Below are positions 49,908-60,541 of a stretch of 64,000 nucleotides of DNA, one piece after another. The stretch's first letter is position 1, and each line of letters begins with the position of its first letter. The stretch is from positions 372,001 to 436,000 of the forward strand of contig VHIT02000002.1 of assembly GCA_009768925.2 (NCBI GenBank), written 5' to 3'. The position numbers and the translations under genes were made by a program. This DNA comes from Cryptosporidium bovis. Taxonomy: Eukaryota; Apicomplexa; Conoidasida; Eucoccidiorida; Cryptosporidiidae. The notes beneath the pieces were generated by a model that searched no databases, was not told where the DNA came from, and saw only the letters and a list, made by a program, of their open reading frames with translations.

Positions 49908-50494
49908 TCAACCTAAATTCTACGAATAAATATTCACGGAAAGCCGAATTATACACACAAAATTTGTTCGGAACCTTTGTTTATTCCGGATAAAGGACGC
50001 CTCGCTCTCCCCTTGTCAGTTCATATATTACTTTGTAAGGATATATATACAAGAAAAAGAATCAGAAAAGTTTGATACTGTTGGGCATGCCTACGTCGTC
50101 TGAATATATAATGTCAATCCCTGCAGTCAGCGCTCAAACAGCCTAATATATGCATTGATTTAATTAAAAAATATCCGAGAGAAAATGGAACATCTCGTAT
50201 GTACCTAGTACATAATAATAAACTAAATACGATATACTAAAGCATTCATCCTCAGATTCTCTTCATCGTTTTGTGATAGTCAAAACATGAGCCTATTAGA
50301 CACCCTCTTGTTCTTTTTACCCACTCCCGCCCCCCTCCCTAACACAATTCTCACATTATTGAGACTATCAATGAACCAAAACAATCGAGTGATAAACAAT
50401 ATATTTCGGTACCTATTATGTCTCGATTAAACCCTCTCCCGCGTCACTCAACCAATAGTTAAAAGATTCTTGGAAATGGTGTGTGACCCTGAGT
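49908..50494. promoter_or_regulatory. Intergenic region between the sirtuin and tRNA-Ser
   Basis: 587 bp. It contains TATA-like runs near 50040 and a C-rich stretch at about 50320-50340. Inverted or palindromic short motifs occur but none is convincing as an RNA gene. The tRNA's own promoter is internal (A and B boxes). Confidence 0.35.
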
Positions 50495-50576
50495 GGTGTG
50501 GTGACCGAGTGGTTAAGGTGGTGGCCTGCTAAGCCATTGTGTTCTGCACGCGCGTGTTCGAATCACGCCCACATCG
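50495..50576 (+). tRNA. tRNA-Ser (anticodon GCU)
   Basis: 82 nt. The acceptor stem GGTGTGG (50495-50501) pairs with CCACATC (50569-50575), with one G-U wobble and discriminator G at 50576. The D arm contains CCGAGTGGTTAAGG. The anticodon stem GTGGC / GCCAT holds GCT at 50528-50530, which reads AGC and AGU serine codons. The long variable arm expected in tRNA-Ser is present, and the T arm is GCGTG TTCGAAT CACGC. No intron is needed. CCA is not encoded. A run of T at 50577-50581 immediately follows and should be the RNA polymerase III terminator. Confidence 0.97.
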
Positions 50577-50581
50577 TTTTT
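50577..50581 (+). terminator. RNA polymerase III terminator of tRNA-Ser
   Basis: Five T directly after the discriminator base of the tRNA, the usual Pol III stop signal. Confidence 0.75.
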
Positions 50582-51038
50582 CCCGTACTGTAACTTATTT
50601 TATTTTTCATAGGTTTTCCTGTCACATACAAATATCTAATTTAATTACATATGACTTGATTTGGTTTATCACCATACTAAGGTTCTTTAAAAACGTGAAT
50701 GAGCAACAAGCGAGTTTTTCATCCATTTATATGAGAATTGTATAAAACTTTCGAATTCCTTATGTTCTCATAAATACAATACTCACATTCTATCTATAAT
50801 TCTTCGTAATCAACAATATCCTAGGCATGTATTTTATTAAAGTACGTTAGTTTATTTCTCATTTTGAGTCCGTTCCCTGTTACACCATTTATTGGCGCCA
50901 ATGATTTTTTTTAAATATTTATTTCAAAAATTTAAGGTGCAGGTTCAAATCACTAAAGGAAACAAATTAATATATAACTACGTAAATATATGTATATTAT
51001 ATTTTAAATATATGATAAGAAAGAACTATATGTATTAG
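50582..51038. promoter_or_regulatory. Intergenic region upstream of LSM6
   Basis: 457 bp, AT-rich. The perfect palindrome TTGGCGCCAA at 50892-50901 is the clearest GC-core element, about 140 bp before the LSM6 start. TATATA-rich DNA lies between. Confidence 0.45.
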
Positions 51039-51323
51039 ATGACCGGGATTCAGGAAGGCGACTCCGACAGGAATAACAAAAATGTTGCCAAGACGGCAAA
51101 AAAGAGTCCAAGTGATTTTTTGAGAAAAGTAATAGGGAATCAGGTAGTTGTGAGACTTAATAGCGGTGTTGACTACAAGGGGCTTTTAGCTTGTTTGGAT
51201 GACAGAATGAACATTGCCATGGAGAATACGGAGGAATATGTAGATGGATCATTTGTAGAGAATCTTGGTGATACCTTTATTAGAGGCAATAATGTATTAT
51301 ATATATCTGCTTCAGATAACTAG
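51039..51323 (+). CDS. LSM6: U6 snRNA-associated Sm-like protein LSm6
   Basis: 94 aa from ATG 51039. LSm6 is a subunit of the LSm1-7 (mRNA decay) and LSm2-8 (U6 snRNA) rings. The Sm1 motif reads VVVRLNSGVDYKGLLACLD and the Sm2 motif FIRGNNVLYIS, both nearly identical to other LSm6 proteins. SPSDFLRK, the helix before the Sm fold, is also typical. The N-terminal 20 residues are extra, polar and probably disordered. The first in-frame ATG is used. Confidence 0.97.
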   Translation: MTGIQEGDSDRNNKNVAKTAKKSPSDFLRKVIGNQVVVRLNSGVDYKGLLACLDDRMNIAMENTEEYVDGSFVENLGDTFIRGNNVLYISASDN

Positions 51324-51620
51324 ATATTAAGCTTGGCCGCAAATACTAGTAATACATTTAGATAGTAGTTTAATCCAGATCTGTTGTTATCACAGTTCAA
51401 ACTAGAAATAGGTTCTACATTGTTTTAATATAGTTTTAATATTCACTCCTCGTTATATTCTTTACCTTTTGTTCGTGTTTCGTATTAATACTCCGGCTAC
51501 AGGGAGATTTTTTTCAAATGCGACTCGGCGGGTTTGTCAACGTAGTTACTTGGTGCTTGAATAGTTCCTATTATTTGACATTTATTTGAAAGTTATAAAT
51601 AAAGGAGAACAGAAATTCAC
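51324..51620. promoter_or_regulatory. Intergenic region upstream of the tandem AHA1-N gene
   Basis: 297 bp. TCGGCGGGTTT at 51525-51535 is the GC-core element, about 90 bp before the next ATG. No ORF supported. Confidence 0.4.
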
Positions 51621-52781
51621 ATGGCCGAAATTGCAGGGTCCGTATGGAACGCGAACAATTGGCATTGGGAGGAGAAAAATTACACTAAGTGGGGTAAGGA
51701 GAGATTGGATAAAATTCTAAGCTCATTTAAATATACTATAGATCTACCAAATTCCAAGAAATATGAGTTTGGAATTCAAAGCTCAACAACTAAAGGAGAG
51801 GCCTCAATTTCAGTGAGAAAAAAACAACCAATATTGGCGTATGAATTCGAGATTTCAGGAGTTTGGTTCGTTAATGAAATAGAAAGCGGAGTGAAACAAC
51901 TTGAAGGTCAAATTTCAATCCCAGAATTCTCTGTTGACAATTATGAGGATGACTTCGTGATTAATTTGACATGCAGAGAGTGTCACAACAGCCTTTGTGA
52001 TTCAACAACGATATTGGGTGACATTAAAAAGAAAGGAATACAAGAATTAAGGAAAAAAATTGCTACATTTCACACCCTCTTGTTAAATAATGAAGGTAGT
52101 CAAACTAAAATAGAGAACGAGAACTTAAGACGCCAGGAGGAACAAAAGACTGCAGAAATTGCGAGGATTACGAAAGAGAATGAGAAAAAAATGATTTACA
52201 AACAACAAATAGACAAGGAAACAGAAAATAAGAAGCTACAAAGTAAAAAAGAAGTGAGTACTTTAACTCAGCAAAACAATAATGTGCAAGGAAGCGTCTG
52301 GAATACAGGGTCGTGGCATTGGGAGGAGAAGCCTGAAACTAATTGGGTAAAAAAGACATTAACCGAAAAATTGGAGAATTATTCCGTAACGATGGAAATT
52401 CCGGACGATTCTGAAATCAGTAATTTTCCCATAACATTTAGAAACATTAAAGTTGAGGGTGAAGCTTCATCAAGCGTAAGAAAGGGGAAGAAAATATGTG
52501 TTTTAGACTGCACTGTAGATGGAGAATTCAATATTTCTATCTTAAGTGAAAAATATGGAGAAAAAATTCCAGGTTTGTCTGGTAAATTTTCCCTATCAGA
52601 AATAAATGCTATGGATACACATGATTATTTGAAAAAAGTTAGCTTTGACTCAACTAAGTTCGGAATTTTAGCAGGCGACATTCCCGAATTTAGTAAAACA
52701 AAGGATAAAATAGAAAAGCGAATTATATCTATTTTAGATGATAAAGTTCAGGAATTTTGCCTTGAATTTATGAACAGATAA
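51621..52781 (+). CDS. Hsp90 co-chaperone-like protein with two tandem AHA1 N-terminal domains
   Basis: 386 aa from ATG 51621. The AHA1 N-terminal domain binds the Hsp90 middle segment and stimulates its ATPase. Two copies are visible. The first starts SVWNANNWHWEEKNYTKW near residue 7. The second, SVWNTGSWHWEEKPETNW, starts near 223. Each continues with KGEA/EGEASxSVRK, a hydrophobic strand and a domain end rich in charged residues. They are linked by a charged, coiled-coil-like stretch (about 160-220). The usual C-terminal AHSA1/START-like domain is absent. The normal protein has one N domain plus that C-terminal domain in about 340 residues. The domain duplication is seen directly; effects on Hsp90 are inferred. 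Confidence 0.88.
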   Translation: MAEIAGSVWNANNWHWEEKNYTKWGKERLDKILSSFKYTIDLPNSKKYEFGIQSSTTKGEASISVRKKQPILAYEFEISGVWFVNEIESGVKQLEGQISIPEFSVDNYEDDFVINLTCRECHNSLCDSTTILGDIKKKGIQELRKKIATFHTLLLNNEGSQTKIENENLRRQEEQKTAEIARITKENEKKMIYKQQIDKETENKKLQSKKEVSTLTQQNNNVQGSVWNTGSWHWEEKPETNWVKKTLTEKLENYSVTMEIPDDSEISNFPITFRNIKVEGEASSSVRKGKKICVLDCTVDGEFNISILSEKYGEKIPGLSGKFSLSEINAMDTHDYLKKVSFDSTKFGILAGDIPEFSKTKDKIEKRIISILDDKVQEFCLEFMNR

Positions 52782-52861
52782 ATTTGCAGTAAATAAATTA
52801 TTTGAATTTGTAATGTATATATTATCTGTCCTTGAGTAGATTTATCTTTATTAATCTAGTT

Positions 52862-53455
52862 TCATTTAGAAAATTCACTCATGGCTACATTTGTTTTCCC
52901 ATCTTTAAGATCATAAACGTATAAGACTACCTTGTTCCCTTGCAGTGCCATTAACATAAATGAAGGTGGAGCATTCGGAGTAATGGCACTAAAAGCTCCA
53001 GTAGCAGAACCTGGATTTAGAAATAATTTCCCATTTGACTCTGTAACTCTTAATTTGTGTGTGTGGCCAGTAACCAAAATATCACAATCTAAACGTCTTT
53101 GCCATTGTGACAGAGAATCGGGATCATCCCACGGTATAACCTGATTTCCATGCATCAACCCTATTTTAAACTCTCCTATTTGCACCACGACATACTCGGG
53201 AAAAACTCCATTGCTTTCGGGATCAGTATTGACTATCCCAGAATCTAGATTTCCAGTAACAATATATACGTTAGAAGCAATACTTTGTAGCATTTCCACA
53301 CATTCTTGTGAGCCAATATTACCAGTGCAAAGCACATAGTTTATCTTATCTGTTGCTAGCAACTCTTTAAAATTTTGAGGTAATTCTTTTGCTCCATATG
53401 GAATATTCATGTCACCTATTAGAAGTACCAAGTCACCAAAGTCAGTAGAACTCAT
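52862..53455 (-). CDS. VPS29: Retromer subunit VPS29
   Basis: 197 aa from ATG 53455. VPS29 is the phosphoesterase-fold core of retromer, which recycles receptors from endosomes. Matching blocks are LVLLIGDMNIPYG, YVLCTGNIGS, YIVTGNLDS, FKIGLMHGNQVIPWDD, ILVTGHTHKLRV and LFLNPGSATGAFSA. The metal-site residues differ from active phosphoesterases: GDMN, GNLDS and HGN replace the His/Asp seen in enzymes, in line with the view that VPS29 is a binding scaffold. Length is normal. It is convergent with the AHA1-N gene (80 bp) and divergent from the secreted protein. Confidence 0.96.
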   Translation of the reverse strand: MSSTDFGDLVLLIGDMNIPYGAKELPQNFKELLATDKINYVLCTGNIGSQECVEMLQSIASNVYIVTGNLDSGIVNTDPESNGVFPEYVVVQIGEFKIGLMHGNQVIPWDDPDSLSQWQRRLDCDILVTGHTHKLRVTESNGKLFLNPGSATGAFSAITPNAPPSFMLMALQGNKVVLYVYDLKDGKTNVAMSEFSK

Positions 53456-53928
53456 CTCTAAAACTTAGAAATCTGTTCTTTTACTAATAACAGAGAATTC
53501 TAGAAAGTTGTAGATACCTGCTTTATCCTAACCTGGCTGGAGGACTTGGCAAAAAAAGATTCCAAAGTTCAAATGAAAACACTGGGAGCCTCTCAGACGT
53601 ACGAAATTCTTATTTAATTATCGGCAAAAATCCACAAATCTTCTCTAATTTATTAGGACCGAATTATCCAACCACCCAGTCACCCCTCAGGCAATATAAA
53701 AAATAACTTTAAATGGCGCCAACTGTTTTGAATAGTAATAATAAATTTTAGTATTTGATTTTTTGATCCAAGAAAATTAGTTTTTAGATATGCACTTTCT
53801 CTTGAAAAAAAAAAAAAAAAAGTGATTTTTCATTAGATATGAAATTTTAGAGTCAGTAATTTACCTCCTGAATCCATCTGTTTATTTTTAAATTCATGAA
53901 GTAGGTTTCAAATAAAGAAATAATTGAA
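53456..53928. promoter_or_regulatory. Divergent intergenic region between VPS29 and the secreted protein
   Basis: 473 bp. TGGCGCCAA at 53714-53722 is the GC-core element. A long A-run lies near 53804-53820. No gene or RNA is supported. Confidence 0.4.
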
Positions 53929-56900
53929 ATGAATAAGACAGCATCATTTTCTTCCCACTATTTGGGAATAACACTAGCAATTATACTATATTTTGGAACT
54001 TTTTGCTCTGTTAGTTGTGAGACTAGACCCAAAAACAGTAACTTACACTTTGAGTTGTACAGTGGAGGTAGAAGTGGTCTGTTAAGACAACATAAATTAG
54101 TGGGTGAGTTACTCGAATGTACTTACATTTGCCACACAGAAGCTTCAGAAGGAGTGACAAGATTTGTCCCTGGAACCGGAATAGAAAAAAGTAGTAGTAG
54201 AGTAGTTAATGTGGAGGAGATAGATAACACTGAAAATAAATTGTTGTCGATTAAATGTCAACTTGAAAAAATGGAAAAATGGAGTAAAGATATTTCGAAG
54301 TCATTGGCGACAAATCTATTTACTGTTATGAACATTGATAGTTGGAGAAATGAAATAAATCCGAAAAAACTTACTGGAGAGTTGGAAAAGATACTATTGA
54401 TATTGGAAAACAAAAGCTCAAATCCCATGGAAAAGGTTTTGAATTCAGTCAAAGCATTTCAGGAATATTTAAGTGAACTTTATAATGCATATTTAGACTA
54501 CAAAATGGAAGAAGAAAACGTAAGCAGATTATCTAAAGTCGAGGAGAAAAGGTCTAATTCCCAGATTGCAGCCATTTTTCTCGGAAGAAAAGAGAATACG
54601 GCTCTTATAAAATTAGTAAAAGTTATTCGCAGCAACGCAGAAGATATGAAAGAGATGAAAACATTAATGGAAAGATTTCTCCCATTAGTTTCTAGTGAGC
54701 CGTGTATTAATAAAGTATCGGAAGGACTTGAACTTGTCCAAATATCTTTCTTTCTTTTAAACGGCTTAAATATTTTATCAGTAGTAGAAGAACAGAGAAT
54801 AGAAAATAAATTTAAAAGAGATATGATTAGAAGAAACTTAATAATCCAAAATGAAATTGAAACTAAAACACTTTCAATGTATCCAAAATTCTCTGATTCA
54901 CCAAATTTTGAGCAAGTTTTGGATTATCTCTTTAAGACTGTTGAAAAATCAATCGATGAAAAGAGTAGATCAAAACTTAAAAATGAAATAGCTCGAAACT
55001 TTGATTTGATGGTTACTAACTTTGGAATTAATTGCCCATATATACTTACAACTATTATTAGAAACGGAAGAAACACTAGAAATGTAGACAGCGGTGAGAA
55101 ACTATTTGATTCAAATGCTATTAAGAATTGTAGAGTAGCTTGGAAAGAAATTTCTTCATATTTATACACAAAAGGACAAATAGTTCCCTTTCCTGCAGTC
55201 CGCTTAGCTATCAAAAAGTCATTGAATAACGTCAAAAATTCGATTTCTTCTTGGCCTAGAAACGCAAAAAACCTTTACGAAAAAGTAATTGTTGATGAGA
55301 AATTTTATTATTATTTTGATATTTCAAATGAACATGTGTTCGTTTCTACTTGTTTGGATGTTCTACAAGGTGAAATAGGTGTAAAGAGTATTCATGGTCT
55401 AAGCTTAGACCACATTATAATAATATGCTTCAACTTTTACAACTTACTAGAGGTGTTTGTGGAAGATTATAACTATGGACACAATATCCCAGAGAATGGG
55501 AAAAATCCGAGTAAAATTATTAGAGCTACAAAAAAAAATGTAACTTTGAAAACACTCCCTTATTCACTAAGAGCAAAAGCCCTGGATACATCCATAGCAA
55601 TGGCCTTTCCTGGTATTATTGATTTTCCCCCATTCTTTAGAAACGACTTAGACAGAGTGGTAATTGGTATTATGCCGAATAGGTTCATTGAAACATGCTT
55701 ACAAAGAGTAGATCAAGTATTTGGCCCCTCAAGTAAATATAAAGTTGAAGATCCAGAACCTATTTGCTCAGAAGCAATGAAATTACTAAAGGAATATGAT
55801 ATCATGACTCAGAACCCTAGTAATAGTGAAACTTCTTTCGACATATTTGAACAATTTAAAATATTAGATGTAACATACTTGCCAAATATTGACAAGAATA
55901 TGGTCAATAAAGTTGATTTTATTAAGAATATACATCGGGGATTAAATAAAACAAAAGGTAAGAAAGAAATAGAACCAGAAGGAAAGGATGATCAGGGATT
56001 ATCTCCATTAAAAAAATTGGATGTAGTTAAAACATATCATTTACTCAAGGAGCTACATTTGCAATGGATGGAGCAAATAAGAAGTGATCCAAGGTACAAA
56101 GGGCTCACTGACTCGGAAATTAAAAATAACTCTCCCTGGGCAAAGCAAATTAATTTGTGGCATTCTCTTATTGCTAAGGATATACCTGAAATTAGATATG
56201 CTGCCACTTATTTGAATGACAGGCCGTCTAGGTTTCCACTTTTTCCTGGTGACAAAAGAGGCAAGATTAAAAGAATTAAACCATTGGAAGAAATTGTAAA
56301 TGATGAAGAAATAAATCCAAAATTCAGAGCAAGATACGCCTTGGAAGAAGGTGGTTTTATAGGAGACGTGGAAGAAGATGACGAGTTTATTTACGATGAT
56401 GTTCAACACGAAGAGTCAGAGCCCACTGAAAGAACAAGAGAGGATATATCAGAGGATAAATCAAGAGAAAATCAATATTATGATGAAGATCATAGAAAAT
56501 TGAAAAAAAAAGATGCAATTTATGCCAGTAAACTTTATACAAAAGATGATGGAGCTGGATACAGAGAAAAGTTATTTGTAGAAAAGCCTGGGAAAGGGGT
56601 TGTTAGGTTAGAAAAGACTTCTCACCTAATTCCAAAAAGTAAATTTGAGTTGAAAAATAAATACTTAGAAGCAGAATATCAAACTAGATATAAATTAGGG
56701 GTTTATACTGGAACCAAGAGATCTGACATTAGGTTAAAGAATGGGTGTGCGAATAATAAAATACCACTAAATTGGGGAATAAGAGCTACAATATTATATA
56801 ATAATATGAATAGTCTATTCAGCGAATTTAAATATAAGGGTAAATATGGGCCAGGTGTGTTCATTTCTATTGAAGATATTTGTTACATTCTAGAAGTGGA

Positions 56901-57072
56901 ATTCAAGGTGAAGGGTAATCATTTTAAAGATGTATCTGAAGTGAGTTTAATGGTATGTTTTAAGTGGTTCAACGAGTATCTCGCAAAACTATGGGGGCCA
57001 TTTGGATCAGAAGGACTGAAAAATGATATCAAAAATTTGTGTTGGAAATCAGGATTCAGAGGTTGGCTCTAG
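53929..57072 (+). CDS. Large secreted protein of unknown function
   Basis: 1047 aa from ATG 53929. I do not recognise a family. The first 31 residues form a signal peptide (hydrophobic LGITLAIILYFGTFCSV, small residues before CETR). The mature part is mostly helical and Lys/Asn/Glu-rich, with about twelve scattered cysteines and no repeat. An Asp/Glu-rich tract lies at about 800-860 (for example DVEEDDEFIYDD), followed by a basic segment. No C-terminal membrane span or GPI-type tail is visible, so it may be released or held in a secretory organelle. Cryptosporidium-specific or lineage-restricted is an inference. It is 217 bp upstream of the MPP-alpha start. Confidence 0.8.
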   Translation: MNKTASFSSHYLGITLAIILYFGTFCSVSCETRPKNSNLHFELYSGGRSGLLRQHKLVGELLECTYICHTEASEGVTRFVPGTGIEKSSSRVVNVEEIDNTENKLLSIKCQLEKMEKWSKDISKSLATNLFTVMNIDSWRNEINPKKLTGELEKILLILENKSSNPMEKVLNSVKAFQEYLSELYNAYLDYKMEEENVSRLSKVEEKRSNSQIAAIFLGRKENTALIKLVKVIRSNAEDMKEMKTLMERFLPLVSSEPCINKVSEGLELVQISFFLLNGLNILSVVEEQRIENKFKRDMIRRNLIIQNEIETKTLSMYPKFSDSPNFEQVLDYLFKTVEKSIDEKSRSKLKNEIARNFDLMVTNFGINCPYILTTIIRNGRNTRNVDSGEKLFDSNAIKNCRVAWKEISSYLYTKGQIVPFPAVRLAIKKSLNNVKNSISSWPRNAKNLYEKVIVDEKFYYYFDISNEHVFVSTCLDVLQGEIGVKSIHGLSLDHIIIICFNFYNLLEVFVEDYNYGHNIPENGKNPSKIIRATKKNVTLKTLPYSLRAKALDTSIAMAFPGIIDFPPFFRNDLDRVVIGIMPNRFIETCLQRVDQVFGPSSKYKVEDPEPICSEAMKLLKEYDIMTQNPSNSETSFDIFEQFKILDVTYLPNIDKNMVNKVDFIKNIHRGLNKTKGKKEIEPEGKDDQGLSPLKKLDVVKTYHLLKELHLQWMEQIRSDPRYKGLTDSEIKNNSPWAKQINLWHSLIAKDIPEIRYAATYLNDRPSRFPLFPGDKRGKIKRIKPLEEIVNDEEINPKFRARYALEEGGFIGDVEEDDEFIYDDVQHEESEPTERTREDISEDKSRENQYYDEDHRKLKKKDAIYASKLYTKDDGAGYREKLFVEKPGKGVVRLEKTSHLIPKSKFELKNKYLEAEYQTRYKLGVYTGTKRSDIRLKNGCANNKIPLNWGIRATILYNNMNSLFSEFKYKGKYGPGVFISIEDICYILEVEFKVKGNHFKDVSEVSLMVCFKWFNEYLAKLWGPFGSEGLKNDIKNLCWKSGFRGWL

Positions 57073-57289
57073 TAATTGAATTAGCTAAATGTTTAGTATA
57101 CATGCAAATCAGAAATCGAAAGTTGGCGCTTATTAGTTTAGTGGTTTAACAGTTATAGTTTTCTTTGATGTTAAAGAGGGTTAACTAACTATTCAATGAC
57201 TTATCAACTCTTTTTCTTTGTGTATTTCAGTATATTGTGAAAAAAGCATTTGTAACTTTGTGATCCCATACTAAAATGAAGGTAAGAAA
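57073..57289. promoter_or_regulatory. Intergenic region upstream of MPP-alpha
   Basis: 217 bp. TTGGCGC at 57123-57129 is a partial GC-core element. An ATG at 57276 is followed at once by GTAAGA, but the next in-frame possibility would make an intron of under 30 bases, so the ATG at 57290 is preferred as start. Confidence 0.35.
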
Positions 57290-58768
57290 ATGATAAAAGA
57301 CATTAAGTTGTTTAATAAAGGACTTAGAAAACTAAGTACGCTTACAGTGAGATCAATTAGACCAGATTTTAAGTTGGTTGGTACTAGATTATCTTTGCTA
57401 GAAATTTTGGGAAAAGAAAAGTTTAAAAATGGACTAATCTTTTCAAAACTAAACAATGGATTAAGGGTTATATCTAATGAAAGTGAGGGTAAGATCTCTA
57501 AGTTAGGCCTTTTTATAAGAATGGGAACTCGCATGGAATCAAAGAATTCATTTGGTGCCTCTAGAATTTTGTATGATTTGGCCATTAACTCGAAGAGCAA
57601 AAATGGTTTTGGTCCAAGTTTAATAGACAAGTTTAACTTGAATGGAGTATTTCTCCATGGAAATCAAGGCAGAGAATTCACATCTCTTTTTTTGGAGTAC
57701 TTGAACGAATTTGAGAGCGACCATATCGATGAATTTCTAGACTCCATTTTTAGAGTCTGTAAATTTGATTTTAACGATGGCGAAATAGAAAAAACTAAAA
57801 AGGAAGTATCAAAAGATTTCGAGGCAAAACATAACGATGTAGAGATGCTAGTTCAAGAACTTTTGAATTCAACAGCATGGAGCAAAGGAACACTTGGAAA
57901 TCCCCTAATACAGACGACGGAACGGATAAGTGAAATTAAAAGAGAGGATTTGGAGAAGTATAAAAATGAGTACTTTTCCCCTGAAAACATGATCATTTTT
58001 GGACTTGGTTTGAAACATATGGATTTATTGAAGAAAATAATGAAATATTCTGTGAAATCAAATATTTCAAGGGGAGAACATGAAAGTACTAACAAGAAAA
58101 ATAACATCTCTCCTTCAATATACACAGGTGGTATGAAGACAGTGTTTTTAAAAAAACCATTCACTAATATTGTTATTGCATTAAATACTGGATCTGACTG
58201 GAAGAGCTATGATTTAATTGTTCTTTCCCTATTACAAGCTCATTTAGGTGGTGGAAGCTCTTTCAGTGTCGGAGGCCCTGGAAAAGGAATGCATTCAAAG
58301 CTTTTTTTAGACGTGTTAAGCAAATTTGACTGGGTAGAAAGCTGTAACTGTTTTATAAGTCAGTTTTCTGACTCTGGAATTTTTGGTATACAATTGGTTT
58401 CTTTTCCAGGATTCTCTTATGAATCACTTAAAGCAATTGCCTCACAGTTTAAGAATATTAGTAAGATGACAGTTGAAGAACTAAATAGAGCCAAAAATAT
58501 AGTTAAAAGTGCGATCTCAATGATATACGAAGATAAAAATTCATTTATGGAAGACATTGCTATGCAAATACTTTCGCACTCCGAATACATTACAATAGAA
58601 GATCTCATTTCATCAATTGATGAAATTAGGATCGAAGATATCAAAAGAGTCTCTGAAAAAATACTCTCTGGGGTTGACAAACCAACAATTATTGCTGTTG
58701 GACCAGATGTCCACCAGCTACCGGACTATTACGGAATTAAGAAGTTACTGAAACAAACTGTAACCTGA
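57290..58768 (+). CDS. MPPA: Mitochondrial processing peptidase alpha subunit
   Basis: 492 aa from ATG 57290. MPP cleaves presequences from imported mitochondrial proteins; the alpha subunit recognises them and the beta subunit cuts. The mobile glycine-rich loop specific to alpha, LGGGSSFSVGGPGKGMHSKLF, lies at about 322-342. The HxxEH zinc site is absent near residues 90-120, as expected for alpha. The N-terminal 30 residues are basic with few acids (KDIKLFNKGLRKLSTLTVRS) and could target the mitosome. Overall it is divergent and missing some loops, as in other reduced mitochondria. Together with NDH2 it supports retained mitosomal functions. Confidence 0.9.
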   Translation: MIKDIKLFNKGLRKLSTLTVRSIRPDFKLVGTRLSLLEILGKEKFKNGLIFSKLNNGLRVISNESEGKISKLGLFIRMGTRMESKNSFGASRILYDLAINSKSKNGFGPSLIDKFNLNGVFLHGNQGREFTSLFLEYLNEFESDHIDEFLDSIFRVCKFDFNDGEIEKTKKEVSKDFEAKHNDVEMLVQELLNSTAWSKGTLGNPLIQTTERISEIKREDLEKYKNEYFSPENMIIFGLGLKHMDLLKKIMKYSVKSNISRGEHESTNKKNNISPSIYTGGMKTVFLKKPFTNIVIALNTGSDWKSYDLIVLSLLQAHLGGGSSFSVGGPGKGMHSKLFLDVLSKFDWVESCNCFISQFSDSGIFGIQLVSFPGFSYESLKAIASQFKNISKMTVEELNRAKNIVKSAISMIYEDKNSFMEDIAMQILSHSEYITIEDLISSIDEIRIEDIKRVSEKILSGVDKPTIIAVGPDVHQLPDYYGIKKLLKQTVT

Positions 58769-60487
<1,719 letters not shown>

Positions 60488-60541
60488 ATATTATAGCCAT
60501 TAACAAATAAAATGACCGACCATATTTTCATTTTAAGTACA

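Noticed and set aside
50539-50745. 68-codon frame overlapping the tRNA
   Set aside because: It overlaps the tRNA-Ser gene and has no similarity.
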